Source: Aldehydirespirator sp963662645
GTDB taxonomy: Bacteria > Actinomycetota > Acidimicrobiia > Acidimicrobiales > Aldehydirespiratoraceae
Reading direction: 5' to 3'
DNA: 64,000 bases
Assembly: GCA_963662645.2 (NCBI GenBank)
Contig: OY759762.1
Span: 3,534,001-3,598,000, forward strand
A model generated the notes under the pieces. It was given only the letters and a program-made list of their open reading frames with translations. It did not search any database and was not told where the DNA came from. A program made the position numbers and the translations under genes. Below, piece by piece: positions 14,327 to 24,592 of this stretch (its first letter is position 1; each line of letters begins with the position of its first letter).

Positions 14327-16356
14327 CCATGACCCAGCCAGTGGTGGAGCGTGCCGAGGCGCTCGCCCTGCACCGGACGATGGTGCTGATCCGGGTGTTC
14401 GAGAGCCGCGTCGAGGAGCTGTTCAAGGCGGGCAAGCTCCCCGGGTTCGTCCATACCTACCTGGGCCAGGAGGCGATAGCGGCCGGGGTCTGCGCGTGCC
14501 TGACCCCAGACGACTACATCACCTCGACCCACCGGGGCCACGGGCACGCACTCGCCAAGGGCATGTCGCCCGCCGCGCTGATGGCCGAGCTGTACGGGCG
14601 AGTTGAGGGTGCCTGCAGGGGCCGCGGAGGGTCGATGCACGTGGCCGACTTCTCGTTGGGGATGCTGGGCGCCAACGGCGTCGTCGGTGGCGGCTTCGGG
14701 ATCGCCGCGGGCGCCGCGCTGTCGGCCCGGCATCGCGGCACCGACCAGGTGGCGGTGTGCTTCTTCGGCGACGGCGGGATCAACAAGGGCACCTTCCACG
14801 AGGCCCTCAACTTCGCGTCGTTGCACCGGCTGGGCGTGGTGTACGTGTGCGAGAACAACCAGTACGCCCAGTTCACATCCCCCAGTCGCACCACGTCGGT
14901 CGACGACCTGGCCGTGAGGGCTGCTGCCTACGGCATGGCAGGGGCGACCGTGGACGGCAACGACGTGGCCGCGGTGTCCGCCGCCGCGTCCGCAGCGGTC
15001 GAGCGTGCCCGCGACGGGGACGGGCCGACGCTGCTGAACATGGTCACCTACCGTCTCGGAGGCCACTACGTGGGCGACGCCGAGGTGTACCGGGACGCCG
15101 AGGAGGTCGAGGAGCACCGCCGCCGCGGTCCTGTCCAGCGCTGGGAGGAGACACTGGCCTCCAGGGGCTGGCTCGACCCTGAGAGCCGGGTGGCCGTGTG
15201 GGAGGACGCCGCCGCGGTGGTGCTCGACGCCGAGGAGCGGGCCGAGGCGGGATCCTTTCCAGACCCGGACAGCGCCCTGGACGACGTGTTCACTCCGGCG
15301 CCCGCCGCCACCGGCGGCTCGGGTGGGGGATCGGTACGGGTGTCTGCGACCTCCGCTGGCGGCTTGGGCAGCGAGGCCGGCGAGACGCGGCGCATGACTT
15401 TCGGCCAGGCCACCGTCGACGCCATGGCTTCGGCGATGCGTTCCGACGACAGCGTGTTCGTGCTGGGCGAGGACATCTCCTGGGGCGGCAACTTCGGCCA
15501 GTTTCGGGGCCTGGTCGACGAGTTCGGTCCCGGCCGAGTGATCGACATGCCGATCTCGGAGGCGATCATCGTCGCCGTCGCGGTGGGCGCGGCGACCGCG
15601 GGGCTGCGCCCGGTGGCGTCCATGAGCTTCGTGGAGTTCACGCTCGGGGCCATGGACGAGATCGTCAATCAGGCCTCGAAGTTCCGCTACATGTTCGGTG
15701 GCCAGGTGTCGGTTCCGCTGGTGCTGCGGGCCTCCGACGGCGTGCTTCGCTCGTCGGGATCTCAGCACTCCTCCAGCTTGGATGGACTCTTCACTCACCT
15801 GCCCGGCTTGAAGGTGGTCGCGCCGTCCAACCCGGCCGACGCCAAGGGCCTGCTGCGCACCGCCATCGACGACCCCGATCCGGTCGTCTACCTGGAGCAC
15901 AAGAAGATCACCGCCCAGCGGGGCCCGGTTCCCACCGGCGACCATCGGGTGCCGTTGGGCTCAGCTACGGTGGCCCGCCCCGGCACCGATGTGACCGTGG
16001 TGGCCTACTCGGCCATGGCCCTTCACGCGCTGACCGCCGCGGAGCGGCTGGCCTCAGACGGCATCGACGTCGAGGTGATCGACCTGCGGTCGCTGGTGCC
16101 GCTCGACTTCGAGACCGTGCTGGAGTCGGTGGCCCGCACCCGCCGCGTAGTGGTGGCCCACGAGGCCTGGCGCTTCGGTGGGTTCGGCGCCGAGCTGGCC
16201 GCCGAGCTGCATTCCGAGCTGTTCGGAGAGCTGGAGATGCCGGTGGCCCGGGTTGGCGCAGCCTCCGCGCCGATCCCGTTCAGTCCCCCGCTGGAGGCCG
16301 CGGTCGTTCCCGGTGTCGACGCCGTCGCCGATGCGGTGCGGGCGGTGGTGGGCTGA
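14323..16356 (+). CDS. fused E1 alpha-beta subunit of a thiamine-diphosphate 2-oxoacid dehydrogenase
   Basis: 677 aa. Residues 1 to about 325 are an E1 alpha domain with the ThDP/Mg motif starting at Gly149 (GDGGINKGTFHEALN) and the regulatory-loop region TYRLGGHYVGDAEVYR. A Gly/Ser/Ala linker of about 30 residues follows. From Met358 an E1 beta domain runs to the end (LGEDISWGGNFGQF, PISEAIIVAVAVG, RASDGVLRSSGSQHSSS). This covers both halves of acetoin/pyruvate/branched-chain-type E1, normally separate genes. It decarboxylates a 2-oxoacid and passes the acyl group to lipoate, presumably on the protein encoded at 13160-13432. No E2 or E3 gene follows. Confidence 0.93.
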   Translation: MTMTQPVVERAEALALHRTMVLIRVFESRVEELFKAGKLPGFVHTYLGQEAIAAGVCACLTPDDYITSTHRGHGHALAKGMSPAALMAELYGRVEGACRGRGGSMHVADFSLGMLGANGVVGGGFGIAAGAALSARHRGTDQVAVCFFGDGGINKGTFHEALNFASLHRLGVVYVCENNQYAQFTSPSRTTSVDDLAVRAAAYGMAGATVDGNDVAAVSAAASAAVERARDGDGPTLLNMVTYRLGGHYVGDAEVYRDAEEVEEHRRRGPVQRWEETLASRGWLDPESRVAVWEDAAAVVLDAEERAEAGSFPDPDSALDDVFTPAPAATGGSGGGSVRVSATSAGGLGSEAGETRRMTFGQATVDAMASAMRSDDSVFVLGEDISWGGNFGQFRGLVDEFGPGRVIDMPISEAIIVAVAVGAATAGLRPVASMSFVEFTLGAMDEIVNQASKFRYMFGGQVSVPLVLRASDGVLRSSGSQHSSSLDGLFTHLPGLKVVAPSNPADAKGLLRTAIDDPDPVVYLEHKKITAQRGPVPTGDHRVPLGSATVARPGTDVTVVAYSAMALHALTAAERLASDGIDVEVIDLRSLVPLDFETVLESVARTRRVVVAHEAWRFGGFGAELAAELHSELFGELEMPVARVGAASAPIPFSPPLEAAVVPGVDAVADAVRAVVG

Positions 16357-16386
16357 GCGCGAGCGCGGTTCGACCTCCGCGCCAGG

Positions 16387-16434
16387 ATCTCGGGTCGATC
16401 TCTGTGGCTGTGCAACCTAGAACCAACCCGAGAT
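16387..16434. terminator. palindrome between convergent genes (ATCTCGGGT family)
   Basis: Arms ATCTCGGGT (16387-16395) and ACCCGAGAT (16426-16434) pair over 9 bp with a 30-nt loop. It lies between the convergent E1 and cupin genes, so it could end transcription from both sides. No T-tract follows. A related palindrome with the same arm sequence and similar loop size is at 55673-55720. Confidence 0.5.
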
Positions 16435-16459
16435 TCTGAGTCGACCGGTGGATGCCGGG

Positions 16460-17266
16460 TCAGACGGCCGGCTCGTCGGTGCGGGCGTCGTCGTCGGGGG
16501 AGTCGAGCCACTCGGTGTCTAGATCGCCGAAGGCGCGGTGGAAGGCGAGCATGGTGTCGTCGCAGTGTGATCCGGGACCGCAGTGATGCGTTCCCGCGGG
16601 GCGGAAGAAGTAGGTGCCCGCCCCGGCGGTGATCATCTCGTCCATCTCGTCGGGCCGCTCGCGCAGAGTGACTGCGCCACCGATGATGAAGCACTCCTCG
16701 TGGTGGGGGTGGCGGTGCCAACGGCCATCGCCGTGATCCCATTCACGGGCACCGGCCAGCCAGACGTCGCCGACCGGGCCCCGGCCCAGGGGCTTGGCGT
16801 GGCGTCCGGGCATCTCGGGAACCGGCACCCAGTCCCTCTCGGAGGCCCGGCCGGGCACCAGATCGGCTGGCGGGCCCTGGAACGACCGGTCGAATCCCAC
16901 CGGGGCGGACGTCATCAGCAGAGCCGAGCCGTCGGCGGTGATGCGCAGCCGCGGGACGGTCCGTCCCTTCGGTATGTGGACGTAGTCCCCGGCCTCCAGT
17001 GCGTGGGCGCCTGCCGTGAGCGAGCCTTGGATCACGAACAGCTCCACCTCGGCGCTGAACGCGCCCCGGGTCTCCGGTCCCCACCCCGCCCGCAGACGCA
17101 CGAGCCGGGTGCTCGATCCTCTTTGGTCAGTCGACAGGATGCGGGCTTCGAGGGCCCCGTCGATGCCGGGAATGGTCATCGACCGGACCGGCAGCGAGGC
17201 GTCGTCGATCCCGGCCAGGCGGGTGACCGTCCGGTCGACCAGTGCCGGGTCCATGCCTCTTGCCAC
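16460..17266 (-). CDS. bicupin protein
   Basis: 268 aa with two cupin barrels. The N-terminal barrel (about 20-125) has the shape (AEVELFVIQGSLTAGAHALEAGDYVHIPKG) but few metal-ligand histidines. The C-terminal barrel (about 165-255) has WHRHPHHEECFIIGG and a later HHCGPGSH, the normal His-rich metal site. So one half probably binds metal and the other is structural. GTG start with GAGGGC upstream; an internal ATG 4 codons later is possible. Convergent with the E1 gene and upstream (on its strand) of nothing obvious. Function (dioxygenase, isomerase or sensor) is not determinable. Confidence 0.75.
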   Translation of the reverse strand: MARGMDPALVDRTVTRLAGIDDASLPVRSMTIPGIDGALEARILSTDQRGSSTRLVRLRAGWGPETRGAFSAEVELFVIQGSLTAGAHALEAGDYVHIPKGRTVPRLRITADGSALLMTSAPVGFDRSFQGPPADLVPGRASERDWVPVPEMPGRHAKPLGRGPVGDVWLAGAREWDHGDGRWHRHPHHEECFIIGGAVTLRERPDEMDEMITAGAGTYFFRPAGTHHCGPGSHCDDTMLAFHRAFGDLDTEWLDSPDDDARTDEPAV

Positions 17267-17323
17267 TGCCCTCAGCCCGTGCCCCGGGCGCGGTGGGGGA
17301 CGGCAGGCACCGGGTGGCTGCTC

Positions 17324-17836
17324 TCAGGCGTCGAGCACCTGGAAGCTGGTTGCGGCCAGATCGACCACCGGCGGCAGGGTGGACCACGGGAAGTTGATCC
17401 ACAGGTCGGTGCGCTTCCACACGTAGTCGCAGTTGACCAGGGAATGGGACTTCTCGTACAGCACAGCCGAGCGCACCTCGGCGACCTCGCCGAGGCAGTA
17501 GTCGTGCACAAGCTTGAGCGTGTGGCCCGTGTCGGCGACGTCGTCGGCGATCAGGATCTTGGACCGGCGGTGGTCGACGAGGTCGAGCTGGGGGGGTAAT
17601 ACCACCGGAACTTCCAGGCGCTCGCCAACGCCGGTGTAGTACTCGCAGTTCATCACGTAGACGTTCTTCACCGACAGCGCATACCCCAGCGACCCGGCGC
17701 AGAACAGCCCGCCGCGGGCGATGGCCAGGATCATGTCGGGCCGGTACCCGTCGTCGGCGATCATCTGCGCCAACTCGCGGACGCCGCGCCCGTAGAGGGC
17801 CCAGTCCATCTCCTCCCGTGCCGTGGTCTGGTCCAT
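17324..17836 (-). CDS. purine phosphoribosyltransferase (xanthine/hypoxanthine type)
   Basis: 170 aa, PRTase type I. PRPP-binding motif ILIADDVADTGHTL at residues 94-107 and the RGGLF region at 41-45 are intact. Short enzymes like this (Gpt/Xpt-like) make XMP, GMP or IMP from base plus PRPP. ATG at 17836 has GAGAGGACG upstream; the frame extends further but that part is Ala-rich and lacks homology. It lies next to 8-oxoguanine deaminase and a xanthine dehydrogenase, which supports a purine-salvage role, with xanthine the likely base. Confidence 0.85.
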   Translation of the reverse strand: MDQTTAREEMDWALYGRGVRELAQMIADDGYRPDMILAIARGGLFCAGSLGYALSVKNVYVMNCEYYTGVGERLEVPVVLPPQLDLVDHRRSKILIADDVADTGHTLKLVHDYCLGEVAEVRSAVLYEKSHSLVNCDYVWKRTDLWINFPWSTLPPVVDLAATSFQVLDA

Positions 17837-18139
17837 AGTCGGTACGTCCTCTCTGTGGTCCTGGGCCTGCACCGCCGCGGTGGCCGCGGCTGTCGCAGTT
17901 CCTACTAGCTCGCACCGCCGCCTGCCCGGATTTTGCCCGCTGAACCCCGAGGCAGAGTCACTGCATGCCATGAGAAGGTGCATCATCACACAGAATGGTT
18001 GCGATCGTTCGGAGGGTCCGGTAGCGTAGCCGACAGTGGGAGTGGCCCCGGTTGGCAGAGCACTAGGTTGTGTACCGGGGCCACCCCCGTGACCCGACCA
18101 TATCAGTGGCCCACAGTTTTACATCATCTTTGGATATTT
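17837..18139. other. intergenic region with inverted repeat and AT-rich patch
   Basis: No gene. It contains a tRNA-like segment inside an inverted repeat (18036-18084) and a clearly AT-rich stretch about 18095-18165 that also covers the last codons of the deaminase gene. Against the surrounding GC level this suggests inserted or remnant DNA. The promoter for the phosphoribosyltransferase gene must lie here, but I see no convincing -10/-35 pair. Confidence 0.5.
18036..18084 (+). pseudogene. tRNA-His-like 5' half in an 11-bp inverted repeat
   Basis: Read on the plus strand, GTGGGAG-TG-GCCC looks like a tRNA 5' acceptor strand and D-stem. TGGCAGAGCACTAGGTTGTG then matches the D-loop to anticodon-loop part of bacterial tRNA-His (anticodon GTG, 7-nt loop TTGTGTA). 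The expected T-arm (GTTCRA) is missing, so it is not a functional tRNA. The same stretch forms a hairpin: GTGGCCCCGGT (18042-18052) pairs with ACCGGGGCCAC (18074-18084). On the minus strand it could act as a terminator after the deaminase gene. Confidence 0.42.
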
Positions 18140-19528
18140 TCAAGTATATTCACTGCACATATGCTGAACCTTGAGGGCGATGCGGCGGTGGTCTTGCAGC
18201 ATCTGGTCGGTGCCTGAGGAGCGCAGCTGGCCGTCTTCCACGACTAGGCGACCGGCGACGATGGTGTGGTGCGCGGCTACAGGGCCGCAACGCAGCCATG
18301 CCTCTATCGGGTCGGACCAAGCTCCGGCGAAGGCGAGGCCGTCGAGGCGCCACACCGCGATGTCGCCGCAGGCGCCGACCTTCAGCTCGCCGATCTCGCC
18401 GGCCCGTCCCAGGCAGGAGGCGCCGCCCCGGGTGGCTAGCTCCAGAGCATCGCGGGCCGTGAACAGGCTGTCCCGCCCGCCTAGGCCGTCGCGCAGGCGG
18501 GCCAGGAGCATGGCATTGCGGGCCTCGGTCCACATCGAACCCGAGTCGGCCGACGCCGAGCCGTCCACCCCAAGCCCCACCGGCACGCCGGCGGCCCGCA
18601 GCTCCCGCACCGGCGCCAGCCCCGCGCCCAGGATCATGTTGGAGCTCGGGCAGTGGGCCACGCCGGTGCCCCAGCGGCCCAGCCGGGAGACCTCGGCTGC
18701 GCTGGGCTGCACGCAGTGGGCGATCCAGGACCGGTCGGTGCCCCAGCCGCAGTCCTCGAAGTAGTCCACCGGGCGCATCCCGAACGTCTCCAGGCAGAAG
18801 CCGTCCTCGCCGACGTCCTCGGCGAGGTGGGTGTGCAGCCGCACGTCCAGGCGCTCGGCCAGCTCGGCGGTGGCCGTCATCAGCTCGGGCGACACCGAGA
18901 ACGGCGAGCACGGCGCCAGCCCGATGCGCACCATCGCGCCGGGCGAACGGTCGTGATGGGCGGCCACCAGGCGCTCGGACTCGGCCAGGATCACGTCGTC
19001 GGCCTGCACCACCGAGTCGGGGGGCAGCCCGCCGTCCTTGGCGCCGAGCGACATCGACCCCCGGGTGGGGTGGAAACGAATACCCAGATCGGCCGCGGCC
19101 GCGATCTCCGCCGAGATCAGGTCCCCACCGCCTGCGGGATGGACGTAGAGGTGGTCGGTGCTGGTAGTGCACCCGCTAAGGGCCAACTCGGCCAGCCCCA
19201 CCCAGGCCGACACGTGGGCCGCCTCCTCGTCGAGGCGGGCCCACAGCGGATAGAGCGCGCGCAGCCAGTCGAACAGGTTGCCGTCCAGGGCGGGGCGGTA
19301 GGACCGGGTCAGGTTCTGGTACAGGTGGTGATGGGCGTTGACCAGACCCGGCGTCACCAGGCAATCGGTGGCGTCGACGACTCGGGCCGCGCCGGCGGGC
19401 TCGGAACCGGCTGGACCGACGCCCGTAACGAAACCGCCGGTGACGGCCACCCAGCCGCCGGCTATCTCGGTGCGTTGATCGTTCATCGTCGCCACGAGCC
19501 GGGCGTTGCGGACGAGCAGGTCAGTCAT
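18140..19528 (-). CDS. 8-oxoguanine deaminase (amidohydrolase superfamily)
   Basis: 462 aa. Metal site NAHHHLYQNL, then CTTSTDHLY, RGSMSLGAKDGGLPPDS, APCSPFSVS, HTHLAED, AHCVQPS and CPSSNM-GLGVDGSASAD. This series matches the characterised 8-oxoguanine deaminases (conversion to urate) and distinguishes them from guanine or S-adenosylhomocysteine deaminases. Cytoplasmic zinc enzyme. With the neighbouring xanthine dehydrogenase and phosphoribosyltransferase it forms a purine-base processing set. The final residues lie in an AT-rich patch and end in an atypical tail (VQHMCSEYT), so the very C-terminus may have been replaced. Confidence 0.88.
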   Translation of the reverse strand: MTDLLVRNARLVATMNDQRTEIAGGWVAVTGGFVTGVGPAGSEPAGAARVVDATDCLVTPGLVNAHHHLYQNLTRSYRPALDGNLFDWLRALYPLWARLDEEAAHVSAWVGLAELALSGCTTSTDHLYVHPAGGGDLISAEIAAAADLGIRFHPTRGSMSLGAKDGGLPPDSVVQADDVILAESERLVAAHHDRSPGAMVRIGLAPCSPFSVSPELMTATAELAERLDVRLHTHLAEDVGEDGFCLETFGMRPVDYFEDCGWGTDRSWIAHCVQPSAAEVSRLGRWGTGVAHCPSSNMILGAGLAPVRELRAAGVPVGLGVDGSASADSGSMWTEARNAMLLARLRDGLGGRDSLFTARDALELATRGGASCLGRAGEIGELKVGACGDIAVWRLDGLAFAGAWSDPIEAWLRCGPVAAHHTIVAGRLVVEDGQLRSSGTDQMLQDHRRIALKVQHMCSEYT

Positions 19529-19609
19529 GCGGGATCAGCAAGCGGGCCGGGAATTGGCAGCATTTTGTACCGCATAGGGGTCATTTTGCTGCCAGTTCGG
19601 GGAAGGGCT

Positions 19610-20629
19610 TCAGATTCTCCAGTCGGCGAAGGCGTCGATCATTCCCTTGGCGTCGGGGCCGAGCGGGTACAGGATCGGGGTGGTGCAGCCGTTGTCGATG
19701 TAGTGGCGCACCTTCTCCCGGCACTCGTCGGCGGTGCCCGCCGCGCACAGCAGCTGGACCACGTCGTCGGGCACCAGCTTCGACGCCTCCTCGACCTGTT
19801 CCAGGGTCGCCGGCCACGTCAGGACCGATCCCACCTCGTCGAGCAGCGACTGCGACACGCCCGACGCCTTCATGATGTGGGGCTGCTGGCCCAGGTACTG
19901 GGTGATCAGCATGCGCCCTCCGTCGAGCGCCTCGGTGCGCTCCGCCTCGGAGTCGCCCGTGGCCATCGAGCACACGATCAGCTGCGGCCGGTCGAGGTCA
20001 TCGACGGTGCGCCCCACCCGGGCCGCGCCGTCGGCCAGGTGCTCCATGGCCTGCGCGTTGTACTGGGGCGAAACCAGGTAGTTGAACACCACGCCGTCGG
20101 CGATCTCCCCGGTCAGGGCCATCATCTTGGCGCCGGTTGCTCCGATGTAGATGGGGACGTCCTTGGGGCGGCGCTCCTGCTGGACATAGTCGAGCTCCAC
20201 CCCGTCGAACTGCACGAACTCGCCCTGGTAGGTGACGGTCTGGTCGTTCAACAGGCCCCGGCACGCCTCGACGATCTCCCGCATCGCCTTCAGGGGGCGC
20301 ACTCGGCTCACGCCCACCTTCGACGCCAGCGGCTCCCACCAGGCGCCGATGCCGAGGATGATCCGGCCCGGTGCCAGGTCGTCGAGGGTGGAAAAGGTGG
20401 ACGCCAGCCTGGCCGGGTTGCGGGTCCAGCAGTCCACCACGCCGCTGCCCACCTTGATCGTGTCAGTGACGGCGGCGATCGCCGCCATGGGCACCACCGC
20501 GTCTCGCACCAGCCGGGAGTCGGCCTGCCAGACGGCGTCGAAGCCCCTGGCCTCGGCGTACTGCGACAGTTCCATCGACTCGGCGAGAGTGTGGGCGTCC
20601 TGGATGTAGAGGGCCGCGGGCTGGGTCAT
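19610..20629 (-). CDS. LLM-class F420-dependent oxidoreductase
   Basis: 339 aa luciferase-like monooxygenase fold (TIM barrel). Features: ESMELSQYAEARGFDAVWQAD, VGSGVVDCWTRNPARLASTF, LDDLAPGRIILGIGAWWEP and the later PIYIGATGAKMMALTGEIADGVVFN. The set is typical of F420H2-using actinobacterial members. GGAGG lies 5-6 nt upstream of the ATG. Substrate unknown. It sits between two amidohydrolases in the purine cluster. Confidence 0.9.
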   Translation of the reverse strand: MTQPAALYIQDAHTLAESMELSQYAEARGFDAVWQADSRLVRDAVVPMAAIAAVTDTIKVGSGVVDCWTRNPARLASTFSTLDDLAPGRIILGIGAWWEPLASKVGVSRVRPLKAMREIVEACRGLLNDQTVTYQGEFVQFDGVELDYVQQERRPKDVPIYIGATGAKMMALTGEIADGVVFNYLVSPQYNAQAMEHLADGAARVGRTVDDLDRPQLIVCSMATGDSEAERTEALDGGRMLITQYLGQQPHIMKASGVSQSLLDEVGSVLTWPATLEQVEEASKLVPDDVVQLLCAAGTADECREKVRHYIDNGCTTPILYPLGPDAKGMIDAFADWRI

Positions 20630-20669
20630 GTCTCCTCCTCGTGGCGGTCGTTCGAGGCCGCCGGTCGTC

Positions 20670-21772
20670 TCACGGCATCTCCTCGAGCTTGGCGAACAGT
20701 CTGGTGGCCGCTTCGGCCGCTTTGGCCCTGATCTCGGCGGCGTCCACCCGGGTGGCCCGGCCGTCGCGCAGCACGGTCTCGCCGTTCACCGTCACCTCCA
20801 GGGCCCTGACGCCGGTGGTGAAGGCCAGCGACCACGGGTCCAATCGGTCGTACGACCAGACCACGGTGTCTCCGAGGGCCTCCGGGAAGAGCCGCCAGCC
20901 GGTCTCCAGCCAGCTCCATGCCGCCTCGGGAGTGGCGGTCACGTCGTCCTCGCGATGACGCACGTAGGCCACCTGGAACTCCTCGAGCATGGCCGCGCCG
21001 ATCCCGTCGGTGCCCAGGGCCACCGGATTGGGCCGGGTTGCGGGCCGGGCGTAGCCGACCGCGTTGTTCATGTTCGATCGGGGGTTGTGCACGATCGTGC
21101 CGGGCAGGTCGCGGTCGAGGTGCACGGCGTGAACCACTAGCCAGTCGTCGCGGGCCAGCGTCTCCAGGCGGGACCCCGCAGCCAGGTCGGCGGTGCCCTC
21201 CGACACGTGGATGTGGACCCCGGCGCCGTGGTCGGCGGCCAGACCGGCCGCGGCCTCCAGCGTGTCGTCCGAGCAGGTGAAGGCGGCGTGGACGCCGACA
21301 TGTCCCCGCCCCCCGGCCCGCAGGAACCGGTCGTTCTCGGCCAAGCCGGCCCGGGCGCCCGCCGATCCGTGCCGGTCGGTCACGCCGTAGGCGCAGTCCA
21401 CTCTCACGCCCACCTCGGCGCACGCCCGGGCGATCACGTCGAGCGAGCCCTCGATGGCGTTGGGGGATTCGTGGTGGTCGATGATGGCGGTGGTGCCCGA
21501 CTCCAGGGCCTCCAGCGCGCCGAGCTTGGCCGACCACTCGATGATGTCGAGGTCGAGGGCCCGGTCCAGGCGCCACCAGATCAGCTCCAGGATGTCGAGA
21601 AACTCGGTGGGCGTGCGGGGCGGCGCGGGCATCCCCCGGGCCAGCGCGGAGTAGAGGTGATGGTGGGCGCACACCATGCCGGGAGTGGTCCGGGCCGAGC
21701 TGCCGCCACCGGTGTCGACCGGGCCTGACCCGGCCGGGCCCGCGCCTGGGCTGACGCCGGCGGCGGGCGGGC

Positions 21773-21776
<4 letters not shown>
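20670..21776 (-). CDS. SsnA-like amidohydrolase with shortened N-terminus
   Basis: About 368 aa. From CAHHHLYSALARGMP on it matches the SsnA branch of the chlorohydrolase/amidohydrolase family (ESGTTAIIDHHESP, HIHVSEG, HNPRSNMNNAVG, ALGTDGIG). The first 40 residues are only Pro/Gly/Ser, so the N-terminal beta-sandwich half usually found before the first HxH is absent. GTG at 21776 overlaps the upstream stop (GTGA) and is my preferred start. SsnA genes commonly sit beside molybdenum hydroxylases, as here. Catalytic role is not established for the family. Confidence 0.75.
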
Positions 21777-24451
<2,675 letters not shown>

Positions 24452-24484
24452 GATGCCCCCTCCACCATAGGCCGACGATACACC

Positions 24485-24544
24485 AATATCCCGCCCGCCA
24501 ACATGCCGCCCGCCAATATGCCGCTCGCCGATATGGCGCTAGCC
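24485..24544. repeat. four tandem copies of a 15-bp unit
   Basis: Units at 24485, 24500, 24515 and 24530 are variants of AATATGCCGCCCGCC. The last is most diverged. It lies between the xanthine dehydrogenase start and the end of the sulfite-oxidase-like gene, just upstream of the dehydrogenase ribosome-binding site. The phase of 15 bp (3 x 5) would also be translatable, but no gene covers it. Confidence 0.85.
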
Positions 24545-24592
24545 CGTCAGTGCCAGCGCTGTGCGGGCGTTCCCGCGCCGGAGGGTCGCGGC

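Noticed and set aside
18036..18114. Complete tRNA-His gene
   Set aside because: 5' half and anticodon loop fit, but there is no T-arm consensus and the acceptor ends do not pair fully, so it was listed only as a remnant.
18653..20731. 692-codon frame on the plus strand across the deaminase and LLM genes
   Set aside because: Spans two well-supported minus-strand genes and has no recognisable motif.
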